From contig NZ_FOAI01000002.1 in NCBI RefSeq assembly GCF_900109705.1, positions 62,001 to 126,000 on the forward strand: a stretch of DNA of 64,000 nucleotides. Reading direction: 5' to 3'. This DNA is from Roseivivax marinus. Its GTDB lineage: Bacteria; Pseudomonadota; Alphaproteobacteria; Rhodobacterales; Rhodobacteraceae. A model generated the notes under the pieces. That model saw only the letters and a program-made list of their open reading frames with translations. It searched no databases and had not been told where the DNA came from. Positions within the stretch are counted from its first letter, which is position 1; the number at the start of each line of letters is the position of its first letter. Below, piece by piece: positions 7,934-16,473 of this stretch. Made by a program: the position numbers and the translations under genes.

Positions 7934-8264
7934 GATCGGCATAGACGATTTCATGAAGGTCGACATCCGCGCGGGCCGCATCGTCCGCGCGGAGCCCTTC
8001 CCCGAGGCGCGCAAGCCCGCGATCCGCCTCTGGATCGACTTCGGGGCGGAACTGGGGGAAAAGGCGTCCTCGGCGCAGGTTACCGATCACTACGCACCCG
8101 ATACCCTCGTGGGACGTCAGGTCATGGCGGTGGTCAACCTGCCACCGCGGCAGATCGGGCCGATGCGGTCCGAGGTGCTTGTGCTTGGGGTGTCAGACGA
8201 CGCGGGCGGTATCGTTCTGATCGCCCCCGACAAGGAGGTCGCGCCGGGTCAGAGGATGCACTGA
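7923..8264 (+). CDS. csaA: tRNA-binding protein, CsaA-like
   Basis: A 113-residue single-domain protein with the tRNA-binding OB fold also found at the C-terminus of methionyl-tRNA synthetase. Motifs include KVDIRAGRIVRAEPFPEARK, VVNLPPRQIGPMRSEVLVLG and a C-terminal APDKEVAPGQR. Bacterial CsaA proteins are described as tRNA-binding with chaperone-like, secretion-related effects. The start is GTG at 7923, overlapping the end of proC, which suggests translational coupling. Confidence 0.85.
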   Translation: MTDEIGIDDFMKVDIRAGRIVRAEPFPEARKPAIRLWIDFGAELGEKASSAQVTDHYAPDTLVGRQVMAVVNLPPRQIGPMRSEVLVLGVSDDAGGIVLIAPDKEVAPGQRMH

Positions 8265-8281
8265 GCGCGCGGCCGCCCGGC

Positions 8282-8677
8282 TCAGACCGGATGCGGCTCG
8301 GTGGTCAGACGCTTGAGCTCTTCTTCCAGCCGCCATGTCACGATCGGCTTCTGGCAACAGGCCGAGCCAGGGTAGTTAGCGCAGATCTCTTCTTCGTAGG
8401 CGTGGCCCGAGTGAAACACCATGCCGATGCCGAGATCCTTGAGCTTGTCGGCGACGGGGAAGACCTCTCCGTCGCGCAGCCGAACATCGAGGACGGCGCT
8501 GTCGGGACGCACCGCGTCGATGGCCTCCAACGCCTGTTCGACGCTTCCGTAAGGACCGATGACTTCATAGCCGAAGCCCTCGACCAGGAACTTCAGGTCC
8601 AGTGCGACGACGGGCTCGTCCTCGCACACAAGGACCCGGCGCGGCCCGGTCGGGTCAGATTTCGGCTTGAGGTTCAT
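8282..8677 (-). CDS. Single-domain response regulator (receiver)
   Basis: A 131-residue receiver domain with no output domain. The acidic pair is in VLVCEDEPVV, the phospho-acceptor Asp is in SAVLDVRLRDG and the Thr/Ser switch is in VFHSGHA. The conserved Lys is in CQKPIVTWRL. The ATG lies inside the end of the kinase gene upstream (23-base overlap), so the two are co-translated, and this is the likely phosphate acceptor of that HWE kinase. Single-domain receivers of this type in alphaproteobacteria often act in stress or phosphorelay control by protein-protein contact. Confidence 0.88.
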   Translation of the reverse strand: MNLKPKSDPTGPRRVLVCEDEPVVALDLKFLVEGFGYEVIGPYGSVEQALEAIDAVRPDSAVLDVRLRDGEVFPVADKLKDLGIGMVFHSGHAYEEEICANYPGSACCQKPIVTWRLEEELKRLTTEPHPV

Positions 8678-11600
8678 AGGTCAGCGTCGTCCTGCGTTCA
8701 TGCGGTTGGGCGTCGACGGTCACCGATCCACGCAATTGTGCGGCCGACAGCTCGACCAGCGTGGACCCGAAGCCCGACGGCCCCTCTGAGCGTTCAATCG
8801 GTTCGGCGTAGGTTTCGTTCCATGTCAGTTTGACGCGGCCATCATCTTCTTGCGTCCAGGTCACGTCCAGCCGCCCGTCGGCCGGACCCAGAACCCCGTA
8901 CTTCGCCGCGTTCGTGGCCCATTCGTGCATCAGCAGCGACAATGCGGTCAGATCCTCGCTGCCAGCTGGAACCTCGGGCCCCTCGATCTTGGCGTCGCCC
9001 TTGCCCTCGTAGGGCTCCAGCGCGGCGCGGATCGCGTCCTCGAGCGTCAGCTGGCCGCTCGACGGCGCGCGCTGCGTCATGTGGTGCGACCGTGCCAGCG
9101 CGTTCACGCGGCTCACGATGCCCTCGACAAGGTCCTCGACGTTGTCCGCCTTGCGCCCCGCGATGCGAACCATGCCCGATATGATCGAGAACATGTTCTT
9201 CACGCGGTGGTTCATCTCGCGCAGCATCATCTCGCGGACGCGCTTGGCCTCCTGCTCTTCCGTCACGTCGAAGAGCACGCCGAGAACGCGCGACGTGCGC
9301 TCGCCCTCGACCTTGCGCCCGACGATCTGCACCGAACGCATCCGCCCGGCCGCCCCCCCGGCCAGCGTGCAGGTGATATCGAGCGGCTTATCTTCCTTTT
9401 CAACGTCGTGCAGCGCCTGCGACAGCGCCGCGCGATCGGCCTCGTTGACCGCGTTCAACAGGTCATCGAGCGTGTCGATACCGCCCTCGATGCCCATCAC
9501 GGCGTCAGCGCCGTCGTCGAGTCGAAGCGTGCGCGTCTCGGGGGCCAGCTCCCACACCCCCAGCTCGGACACATCGAGAGCAAGGCGCAGCCGTTCACCC
9601 TCATGGCGCAGCGCCTCCTCGAGGCGGAGCGCGCTGGTCACTTCGCTGAAGACCAGCGTGGCGCCATCGAGCTGCCCGTCACGCTTGCGGTAGGGCGTGA
9701 TGACCAGGGACCAGGTGCGATCCTCGCTGCGGTCGCTGACGCGCATGTGGCGCACGTCGCCGCTGCTCATGACCTCCTGCGTGGCCTCCAGCACCTCGTC
9801 GTTGCGGCGCAGCGTGCTTGTGACCTCGGTCAGAGGACGGCCGCGGTCCGTCCCTCGGAACGGATAAATCGACTGGATCGCGTCGGTGAAGTTGCGGATC
9901 GCCATGTCCGCATCGACCACCACCAACGGCAGCGCGGTCGAGGCGAAGAAGTTCGACAGGTCGGCATTGGCAACCGACAGCTCGTCGACCTTGCCCTTCA
10001 GCTCGTCGTTGACCGTGGACAGCTCCTCGTTCGTGGACTGGAGCTCCTCGTTCATCGACATCATTTCTTCGTTGGAGCTTTTCAGCTCCTCGTTCGCCGT
10101 CTCGAGCTCCTCGACGGTGGTGTGCAGCCGCTGCCGGGTCGAGCGCAGCTCGTCCTCCAGGCTCTGCACGTGGCTGTCGGACGGCGCCAGTTCGTCGATA
10201 TCGTCGTCCTCGGTCGCCTCGAAGCGGTCGCGGTCGCGGAAGACCAGCAGGATGGTCCCGTCGGGCAGCGGGTCCGCGATCAGGTCGAAGGCCTGCCGGC
10301 CGAATTCGGACTGGGCGGTCAGATCGCGCGAGATCGTCCGCTTGGTGCGGGCCGAGACTTGCCTGATGATCGCCGACACCGCCTCGCGCGCGCCGGGGCG
10401 GGCGATGGACTGGGCCGAGCGCCGCTCGGTCTGACCGGGCGAGGTTTCGAGATACTTGCCGAGCTTCCCGGTGGACTTGAGGATCTCGCCCTTGCTCGTC
10501 ACCAGCAGCGTCGGCGGCGCGTATTGCTCGAGGATGCGCTGCATCCCGCTGCCGTCATTCCACTCCACCCGCGTGGACCGTTCCTGATCTCGCTCGGGAC
10601 GCGGACGGGGTGCGTGCTCACCGGGACTGCGGCCGCGCAGGTGCAAGGGATATTCAGGCCGGCCATTGTTGCGCTGGAAAATCCGAGAGGAGGCATCGGC
10701 GGCGTGGAACAGGTGATCGTAGCGGCCCACCGTCTCGGACGGCCCGAGGAACAATGTCCCGCCCGGTTTGATCGAGTAGTGAAAGATCGGCAGCGCCGTG
10801 GCCTGCAACTGGTCGCCGAAATAGATCAGCAGGTTTCGGCACGACAGCAGGTCGATGTTCGAGAACGGCGGGTCACGCACGATCGAATGGACCGAGAACC
10901 GGATCATGTCGCGGATCTTGGCCGAGATCTGGAACTTGCCGTCGCGGGCGATGGTGTAGAGGTCGCGCATCCCTTCGGGAATGTCGGCCAGTGCCGCCTG
11001 CGGGTAGACCGCATCGCGCGCGAGGCGCAGCATCTGCTCGTCGATGTCGGTGGCGAAGATCTGGATATTGGCCGACCGGCGCTGAAGGCGCACCTCGTCG
11101 GCGAACATCATCGCGATCGAGTAAGCCTCCTCGCCGCTCGAACAGCCCGGCACCCAGACGCGGATCTCGTCCTCGTTGCCGGTGTTGCGCACCAGCGGTC
11201 GGATGGTGTTCTCGCGCAAGGCCGCGAAGTGCTCGCTGTCGCGGAAGAAGCGGGTCACGTTGATGAGCAGCTCGCGGAAGAGGATCTCGCATTCCTCGGG
11301 GTCCGAGCGGATATGCTGGAGGTACTGCGAGGCGTCCGAGAGGTCGAGCACCTGGATCCGGCGCTGGATGCGACGCACCAGGGTCGATTGCTTGTAGCCG
11401 GAAAAGTCGTGCCCGACGAAATTGCGCACCACACCCGAGATGTCCGAGAGGCAATCCTCCACGGTGCGCGCCAGCTTCTCGTCCACGGTGTCGACAAGCG
11501 AGTGCGCGTAGAACTGGGTGATCGCCTCGATGATCGCGTCGGGTGCGCGCACGAAGTCCACGAGCCCCGTGCCCTGTGCCGACGTGGGCATTCCGTCGTA

Positions 11601-12113
11601 CTTCGCAGTCTGGGGATCCTGCACGATGCACAGGCCGCCATGTTCCTTGATCGCGCGCAGGCCGGCGCTGCCGTCGGCGCCGGTGCCAGACAGGATCACG
11701 CAGGCGGCAAAGCGTCCCTGGTCGATGGCGAGGCTTTCGAAAAAGTCATCGATGGGACGCCGAAGGCCGCGCGGCTGTGCGAACTCGGTCAGGTCCAGAA
11801 CGCCGTCGCGCACAGACAGGCCATAGCCCGGCGGGATGATGTAGACGTTGCCGGCCTCGATGCTCTCACCGCCCGCAACCTGCCGCACCGAGAGCGGCGT
11901 CTGCCGCCCCAGAAGCTCGGCCAGGAGGCTTTCGTGGTTCGGGTCGAGGTGCTGGATCACCACGTAGGCGAGGTTCGCCTCGGGGTCGGCCTCGGACAGC
12001 ATTTCGCGGATGGCCTCCAGCCCGCCGGCCGAGGCACCGATTCCCACGATGCACAATTTCTGCTGGTCTTCGGCTCCGGCCTCGGGGCGCGGGGTCTTTG
12101 TCTCGTCTCGCAT
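8655..12113 (-). CDS. CheB-CheR-PAS-HWE hybrid sensor histidine kinase
   Basis: A 1152-residue multidomain signalling protein. In order: a CheB methylesterase-like domain (about 20-205, GIGASAGGLEAI, QHLDPNHESLLAEL, LSGTGADGSAGL); a CheR methyltransferase domain (about 215-480, VPGCSSGEEAYSIAMMF and LSCRNLLIYFG); a long coiled coil (about 650-730, repeating EELxSTNEEL units); two PAS-like segments (about 735-955); and a C-terminal HWE-family kinase. The kinase has REMNHRVKNMFSIISG with the phospho-His, LLMHEWATNAAKYG, and a W-x-E motif in KLTWNETY. It is preceded at 22 bp by a LOV-domain gene and overlapped by a receiver gene. It has no transmembrane segment, so it is a soluble sensor; its own PAS domains lack the LOV cysteine motif. 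Confidence 0.9.
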   Translation of the reverse strand: MRDETKTPRPEAGAEDQQKLCIVGIGASAGGLEAIREMLSEADPEANLAYVVIQHLDPNHESLLAELLGRQTPLSVRQVAGGESIEAGNVYIIPPGYGLSVRDGVLDLTEFAQPRGLRRPIDDFFESLAIDQGRFAACVILSGTGADGSAGLRAIKEHGGLCIVQDPQTAKYDGMPTSAQGTGLVDFVRAPDAIIEAITQFYAHSLVDTVDEKLARTVEDCLSDISGVVRNFVGHDFSGYKQSTLVRRIQRRIQVLDLSDASQYLQHIRSDPEECEILFRELLINVTRFFRDSEHFAALRENTIRPLVRNTGNEDEIRVWVPGCSSGEEAYSIAMMFADEVRLQRRSANIQIFATDIDEQMLRLARDAVYPQAALADIPEGMRDLYTIARDGKFQISAKIRDMIRFSVHSIVRDPPFSNIDLLSCRNLLIYFGDQLQATALPIFHYSIKPGGTLFLGPSETVGRYDHLFHAADASSRIFQRNNGRPEYPLHLRGRSPGEHAPRPRPERDQERSTRVEWNDGSGMQRILEQYAPPTLLVTSKGEILKSTGKLGKYLETSPGQTERRSAQSIARPGAREAVSAIIRQVSARTKRTISRDLTAQSEFGRQAFDLIADPLPDGTILLVFRDRDRFEATEDDDIDELAPSDSHVQSLEDELRSTRQRLHTTVEELETANEELKSSNEEMMSMNEELQSTNEELSTVNDELKGKVDELSVANADLSNFFASTALPLVVVDADMAIRNFTDAIQSIYPFRGTDRGRPLTEVTSTLRRNDEVLEATQEVMSSGDVRHMRVSDRSEDRTWSLVITPYRKRDGQLDGATLVFSEVTSALRLEEALRHEGERLRLALDVSELGVWELAPETRTLRLDDGADAVMGIEGGIDTLDDLLNAVNEADRAALSQALHDVEKEDKPLDITCTLAGGAAGRMRSVQIVGRKVEGERTSRVLGVLFDVTEEQEAKRVREMMLREMNHRVKNMFSIISGMVRIAGRKADNVEDLVEGIVSRVNALARSHHMTQRAPSSGQLTLEDAIRAALEPYEGKGDAKIEGPEVPAGSEDLTALSLLMHEWATNAAKYGVLGPADGRLDVTWTQEDDGRVKLTWNETYAEPIERSEGPSGFGSTLVELSAAQLRGSVTVDAQPHERRTTLTYEPQAEI

Positions 12114-12135
12114 CCGGCGTCCGCGTCGTGGGGCC

Positions 12136-12684
12136 CTAGGCCCTGTCAGTATTCAACTTGAGCCGCGCCATGGTCGCGACCGAGTCGGAAATCATTTGCG
12201 CAGATCCGAACATCGCGAGTCCGAACTCGCGTCCGATCTGCTCCACGTCCGTTAGCGTCCGCCGAAGCTGCCGGTCGTTGCCCTCGATTCCAGAGCGCTG
12301 CACCGCGGTCGTCATGTCGAATTGCGATGCCAAGATGAATCTTACCGATCCATCCCCGTCGCGCAACCGGGTCATGAATACGTAATTGTGAAAGCTCTCA
12401 CCATCCTTCGTATAGTTCAGAATGGGAAAGCGGCCCGTGTCCTCGCCGTCTCCCGCCACGAAGTCGTGCAGGGCCTGCCGGCTTTCGTCGTCGGTGTCGG
12501 CCCCCTGAAGAAAGCGGCAGTTGTGGCCAAGGACCTCATCGGGCGCGTATCCCGTCAGGCGGCAGAATGCATCGTTGACGAGGACGAGAGGCGCGTCGCC
12601 TTCGATCGTCGAAACGGCGAGCGCGATCTGCGACGCGTGCAGGTAGTCGGCCAGCCCTTGCGGCAGTTCGATCGTATCGCTCAT
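12136..12684 (-). CDS. Short LOV (blue-light) PAS protein
   Basis: A 182-residue protein with one LOV-type PAS domain (about residues 10-115) and a C-terminal helical extension. The flavin-adduct motif is GHNCRFLQG, containing the photoactive Cys, followed by ILNYTKDGESFHN, which fits the FMN-binding Asn positions. No output domain is present, so it is a short LOV protein that must signal through a partner. The ATG at 12684 is chosen; an in-frame GTG at 12720 only adds a poor N-terminus. It lies 22 bp before the HWE kinase on the same strand, so the kinase is the obvious partner. That pairing is inferred. Confidence 0.85.
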   Translation of the reverse strand: MSDTIELPQGLADYLHASQIALAVSTIEGDAPLVLVNDAFCRLTGYAPDEVLGHNCRFLQGADTDDESRQALHDFVAGDGEDTGRFPILNYTKDGESFHNYVFMTRLRDGDGSVRFILASQFDMTTAVQRSGIEGNDRQLRRTLTDVEQIGREFGLAMFGSAQMISDSVATMARLKLNTDRA

Positions 12685-12830
12685 CCGTTCGCGTGTCCCG
12701 GTCCCTTGGATTTCGGGCACTACATAGTGCGTTTCTCCTCGAGTGAAACCACCGATCGTCGGCGGACGGGTGCCGTTCCGCGCGCAGGCGCGGCATTGAT
12801 TTCAAGCCCGCGTTGCTTCATGTCGTTGTG

Positions 12831-13544
12831 ATGACACTCGCGACCCGCGCCCTTTGCGTCCACCTGCTTACCGCCACCGGAGCGATCTTTGCCATGCTCG
12901 CGCTGCTTGCCGCAGCCCAGGGGCAGTGGTCGATCATGTTCCTCTGGCTCGTCGTTGCCTTCGCCGTTGATGGCGTGGACGGTCCCCTGGCGCGGAAATA
13001 CGACGTCAAGCTGAACTCGCCGCGCTTCGACGGCGTGCTGCTCGACCTCATCATCGACTACCTGACCTATGTCTTCATCCCGGCTTTCGCGTTGTTCCAG
13101 TCGGACCTTCTGCCGGGCTGGACCGGGTGGGTGACGATCTTCGTCATCACCTTCGCAAGCGCGATGTACTTCGCCGACAGCAAGATGAAGACCACGGACA
13201 ACTCGTTCCAGGGCTTCCCCGGCTGCTGGAACATGCTGGTTCTCGTGCTCTTCGCGGTGGAACCTTCGGTGCCGGTGATCCTCGTCCTCGTGGCGGCGCT
13301 TGCCACCGCGATGTTCCTGCCGATCAAGTTCATCCACCCCGTGCGCACGGCGCGCTGGCGGCTCCTTTCGCTGCCGGTGGCTCTAGCCTGGACGTTCTTC
13401 GCGGGATGGGCGGCGTGGGTCGATTTCCACCCCGAGAGCTGGGCGCACTGGGGTCTGGTGGCGACGTCGATCTACCTCGTTCTCGTGGGCGGGGTGCAGC
13501 AGCTGGTCCCCGAACGGTCCCGCCAGGCCGAACCGGCCGAGTGA
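12831..13544 (+). CDS. pcs: Phosphatidylcholine synthase
   Basis: A 237-residue integral membrane enzyme that makes phosphatidylcholine from CDP-diacylglycerol and choline. The CDP-alcohol phosphotransferase signature is present as DGVDGPLARK followed by FDGVLLDLIIDY (DG..AR...G...D...D), and about six to eight hydrophobic helices follow. Pcs is typical of alphaproteobacteria. The ATG at 12831 is preferred over an in-frame TTG at 12813; neither has a strong ribosome-binding site. It is divergent from the LOV gene. Confidence 0.9.
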   Translation: MTLATRALCVHLLTATGAIFAMLALLAAAQGQWSIMFLWLVVAFAVDGVDGPLARKYDVKLNSPRFDGVLLDLIIDYLTYVFIPAFALFQSDLLPGWTGWVTIFVITFASAMYFADSKMKTTDNSFQGFPGCWNMLVLVLFAVEPSVPVILVLVAALATAMFLPIKFIHPVRTARWRLLSLPVALAWTFFAGWAAWVDFHPESWAHWGLVATSIYLVLVGGVQQLVPERSRQAEPAE

Positions 13545-13709
13545 CCTAAGGCAGCGGTCTGGCGCTTCCGACATAGCTTTTCGCGATATCGAGAGTCCGG
13601 CGGCAGCGGGCGGCTTTCCCGCCCGGTCCCGGGCTTGCATCCGGATGCTCACCGTTGCCCGTCCCGGCAAGCGGGCGCGCGGAGCCGATCCTCGCGCCCG
13701 CCTGAACGC

Positions 13710-14519
13710 TCAGTCCTTCAGGCGATAGCCGCGCCGGAACATCGACCACGCGACGAGGTTGATGGCGATCACCGAGACGACCGAGATGCCGAAGCCCATC
13801 AGCGGCGGGCCGTCGGACACGCCGATCATCCCCCAGCGCGCGCCGTCGATCAGATAGAAGATCGGATTGAAGTGGGTGATCTCGAACATCACCGGCGGCA
13901 GCGCGTCGACCGAGTAGAACGTCCCCGACAGGAAGGCGAGCGGGGTGACCACGAAGTTGGTGATCGCCGCCATCTGGTCGAACTTCTCGGCGAAGATGCC
14001 CGCGACCATGCCCAGACCGGCAAGGAACGCCGCCCCCAGCAGAACGAAGGCGAAGGCCGCGATCGGGTGCGCGGGCCACAGCCCCAGGACCAGCCCGAGG
14101 CCCAGCATGATGACCACAGCCACCACGAGACCGCGCGCCACCCCGCCCGCGAGATAGCCCAGCACCATTTCGCCGCCCGACAGAGGCGGCATCAGCGTGT
14201 CGACGATGTTGCCCTGAACCTTGGAGATGACGATCGACGACGAGGTGTTGGCGAAGGCGTTCTGGATCACCGTCATCATCAGGATGCCCGGCGCGATGAA
14301 CGTCACGAACGGCACCCCCATGACCTCGCCCCGGCGCGGCCCGATTGCGATCGAGAAGATCACCATAAACAGTCCCGCCGTGACCAGCGGCGCCATCAGG
14401 GTCTGCGTCCAGACGTTCAGGAACCTCTTCACCTCCCGTTCGCAGAGGGTGTAAAGGCCCAGCCAGTTGACGCGGCCGAAACGCCGCGCCCCCGGATCGT
14501 ATGTCGCGATATCGCTCAT
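13710..14519 (-). CDS. ABC-2 type transporter permease
   Basis: A 269-residue membrane protein of the ABC-2 permease group (NodJ/YadH type). It has six predicted hydrophobic segments, with the conserved region FVTFIAPGILMM, NAFANTSSSIV and, later, TFYSVDALPP with FNPIFYLIDGAR. Such permeases export drugs or glycans with an ATPase subunit. No ATPase gene is adjacent, so its partner is elsewhere or unlinked. The ATG has AAGGGA 7 bases upstream. It is divergent from gcrA. Substrate unknown. Confidence 0.85.
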   Translation of the reverse strand: MSDIATYDPGARRFGRVNWLGLYTLCEREVKRFLNVWTQTLMAPLVTAGLFMVIFSIAIGPRRGEVMGVPFVTFIAPGILMMTVIQNAFANTSSSIVISKVQGNIVDTLMPPLSGGEMVLGYLAGGVARGLVVAVVIMLGLGLVLGLWPAHPIAAFAFVLLGAAFLAGLGMVAGIFAEKFDQMAAITNFVVTPLAFLSGTFYSVDALPPVMFEITHFNPIFYLIDGARWGMIGVSDGPPLMGFGISVVSVIAINLVAWSMFRRGYRLKD

Positions 14520-14599
14520 GAGTGTCCCTTGAATTGTCGTCCGCCGGCTTGCATGGGGCCGGCTGGTGATTAGAATAGGGACCCGACCGGAAATGTCAG

Positions 14600-14625
14600 G
14601 CGGCCGAATGCTTCGGCCGCTTTTT
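14600..14625 (+). terminator. Terminator-like hairpin in the gcrA leader
   Basis: GCGGCCGAA (14600-14608), a three-base loop and TTCGGCCGC (14612-14620) form a perfect 9-bp stem followed directly by TTTTT. This is a canonical intrinsic terminator on the gcrA strand, ending 27 bases before the gcrA ATG. No plus-strand gene lies upstream, so it may act as an attenuator. Confidence 0.6.
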
Positions 14626-14652
14626 CAGTTGAGCATGGAAAGGCAGGCCCTC

Positions 14653-15264
14653 ATGTCCTGGACAGACGAGCGCGTTGAGCTTCTCAAGAAGATGTGGAGC
14701 GAGGGCCAGTCGGCGAGCCAGATCGCCAAGGAGCTGGGCGGCGTGACGCGCAACGCGGTGATCGGCAAGGTCCACCGCCTCGGGCTGTCGAACCGCACCG
14801 GCGCCGAAGCCGCGGCCGCGGGCGAGGCCGAGGCGGCCCCGGCCGCAGCGGCACCGGCGGCTCCGGCCGCGTCGAAACCGGCAGCCCCCTCCACTCCCGA
14901 GCAACCCGCCGCACCCGCCGCGGCGACCGCCGAAGCGGCAGAGCCCGCCCCCGAAACGAAGGCGGCGCCGGTGTCTCCGGCGCGCAACAAGATCGTGCCG
15001 GCGGGCCAACCGCTGCCGCCTCAGCCCTCGGCGAACGAGATCAGCCCCGAGGCACTCGCGAAGGTGAGCGAAGTGGAGAAGAAGTCGAAGAAGCTGACGT
15101 TGATGGAGCTGACCGAGCGGACCTGCAAATGGCCCGTCGGCGACCCCGCGACCGAGGACTTCTGGTTCTGCGGGCTGCCCGCGCAGCAGGGAAAGCCCTA
15201 CTGCGAGGCGCATGTGGGCGTGGCGTTCCAGCCGATGTCCTCGCGGCGCGACCGCCGGCGCTGA
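14653..15264 (+). CDS. gcrA: GcrA cell cycle regulator
   Basis: A 203-residue alphaproteobacterial transcription factor that acts with sigma-70 at promoters methylated by CcrM. The N-terminal DNA-binding region is diagnostic (MSWTDERVELLKKMW, ASQIAKELGG, TRNAVIGKVHRLGLSNR). A long Ala/Pro/Glu-rich linker (about residues 50-135) leads to a conserved C-terminal region with LMELTERTCKWPVGDP and CGLPAQQGKPYCEAH. The ATG at 14653 follows GGAAAGG by about 9 bases; an in-frame GTG at 14566 lies upstream of the hairpin. It is divergent from the ABC permease. Confidence 0.95.
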   Translation: MSWTDERVELLKKMWSEGQSASQIAKELGGVTRNAVIGKVHRLGLSNRTGAEAAAAGEAEAAPAAAAPAAPAASKPAAPSTPEQPAAPAAATAEAAEPAPETKAAPVSPARNKIVPAGQPLPPQPSANEISPEALAKVSEVEKKSKKLTLMELTERTCKWPVGDPATEDFWFCGLPAQQGKPYCEAHVGVAFQPMSSRRDRRR

Positions 15265-15363
15265 CCGGGCGGCCTTTCAGACGGCCCGCCCCTTGGATGG
15301 AACGACCGCGCCGGACGCCCCGGCGCAATCGTTCCGCGTTTTCGGGGGCGGTTGACCGCCGCC

Positions 15364-16344
15364 TCAGCCGCCCTGCATGAGTTCGTCCATCGCCTCGGGC
15401 TTGATCCAGCGCAGCAACCCCAGTCCGATCGCACCGAGCACCAGCGCCATCACCGCCGCCGCGAACATCGACAGCAGCCGCTCCCCGGCGAGCGCATTCA
15501 TGTCGGCCACAAGGCTCAGGGCCTCGAGGATCACCAATGTCAGGAGCGCGGTGAAGGTGACGTAACTCACCGGCAGCAGCCGGAACGCGACCGGCACCGT
15601 CGCGAGCGCGATCAACGCCCGTATCCAGACCTCCTCGACCAGAAGTCCGAGGATCAGCGCCAGCACCACGCCTGCGACAGTGCCCGCCGTGCGCTTGGCG
15701 GTGCGCGAGAAGAGATTGCCGAAGGGCGGGATCCACAGGATCACGAAGGTCAGCGGGAACCAGAATCCGTGGCTGCCGAAGAACCGAGCGCCCACGTAGA
15801 TCGAGATCAGCAGCCCGACGCCCAGCAGCACGCCGAAGAGCGCGCTGTAGGTCTGGCTCGATTCCTGCCGGTCCTCGGCATCGGCCTCCTGCTTCAGCGC
15901 ACGTGTGACCCATACGCTCCAGACCACGGCGGCGCAGTAGAGGATCAGCACCAGCGGCTTTTCGTCCGCCGGCATGATCGGCCCGGTGAACACCGTCCAC
16001 GTGAACAGCGCGCGCAGGCAAGGCTGTGCGAGACCGTGCCGGAAGGCCAGCGCCGTCAGGCCCGACAGCACCACAGACACCACCAGCGCCATCTCGAGCG
16101 AGCCCAGCGCCAGCACGCCGCCGAGCCCGGTGATGATCGTCACGGCGATGGCGACGCTGACGCCGGACTGCTTGGCGGCCAGATGCGCGGGCATCGAGGC
16201 CACGAAGACCGCGGCGCCGAGCTGGCCCAGGAACGACACGGCGAGAACGGTGGGCGCGACCACCGCGCACAGGATCGTCAGGACACCCATCCAGGGCATC
16301 GGACTGCCGCCATCCGCGACAAACCTTCTCGTGGCTTCGAACAT
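15364..16344 (-). CDS. FUSC-like multi-pass membrane protein
   Basis: A 326-residue membrane protein with about ten hydrophobic segments arranged as two blocks (roughly 15-140 and 170-315), joined by a charged loop rich in Glu/Asp around residues 145-165. The second block has WIPPFGNLFSRTAKRTAGTVAG, resembling the FUSC/DUF2955 group of putative efflux proteins. The ATG at 16344 is preceded by a strong GGAGGAG site. It stands alone between gcrA (convergent) and rimO (divergent). Substrate unknown. Confidence 0.7.
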   Translation of the reverse strand: MFEATRRFVADGGSPMPWMGVLTILCAVVAPTVLAVSFLGQLGAAVFVASMPAHLAAKQSGVSVAIAVTIITGLGGVLALGSLEMALVVSVVLSGLTALAFRHGLAQPCLRALFTWTVFTGPIMPADEKPLVLILYCAAVVWSVWVTRALKQEADAEDRQESSQTYSALFGVLLGVGLLISIYVGARFFGSHGFWFPLTFVILWIPPFGNLFSRTAKRTAGTVAGVVLALILGLLVEEVWIRALIALATVPVAFRLLPVSYVTFTALLTLVILEALSLVADMNALAGERLLSMFAAAVMALVLGAIGLGLLRWIKPEAMDELMQGG

Positions 16345-16473
16345 CGCTCCTCCACGGCGCACCGCGCGCCGGATCCGGATGCAAGCTAGATCACAGGGCG
16401 CGCCGGGAAAGTTGCGCGCCGTCTCGTCATGGTCGGGCTAGGCAGCCGACCGGACGCACGCTATAGGCGCGCC

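Noticed and set aside
8850-12161. A 1103-residue open frame on the plus strand opposite the hybrid kinase
   Set aside because: It is an antisense shadow caused by high GC; its composition (runs of His/Arg/Asp/Gly/Val) has no domain sense, while the minus strand encodes clear CheB/CheR/HWE motifs.
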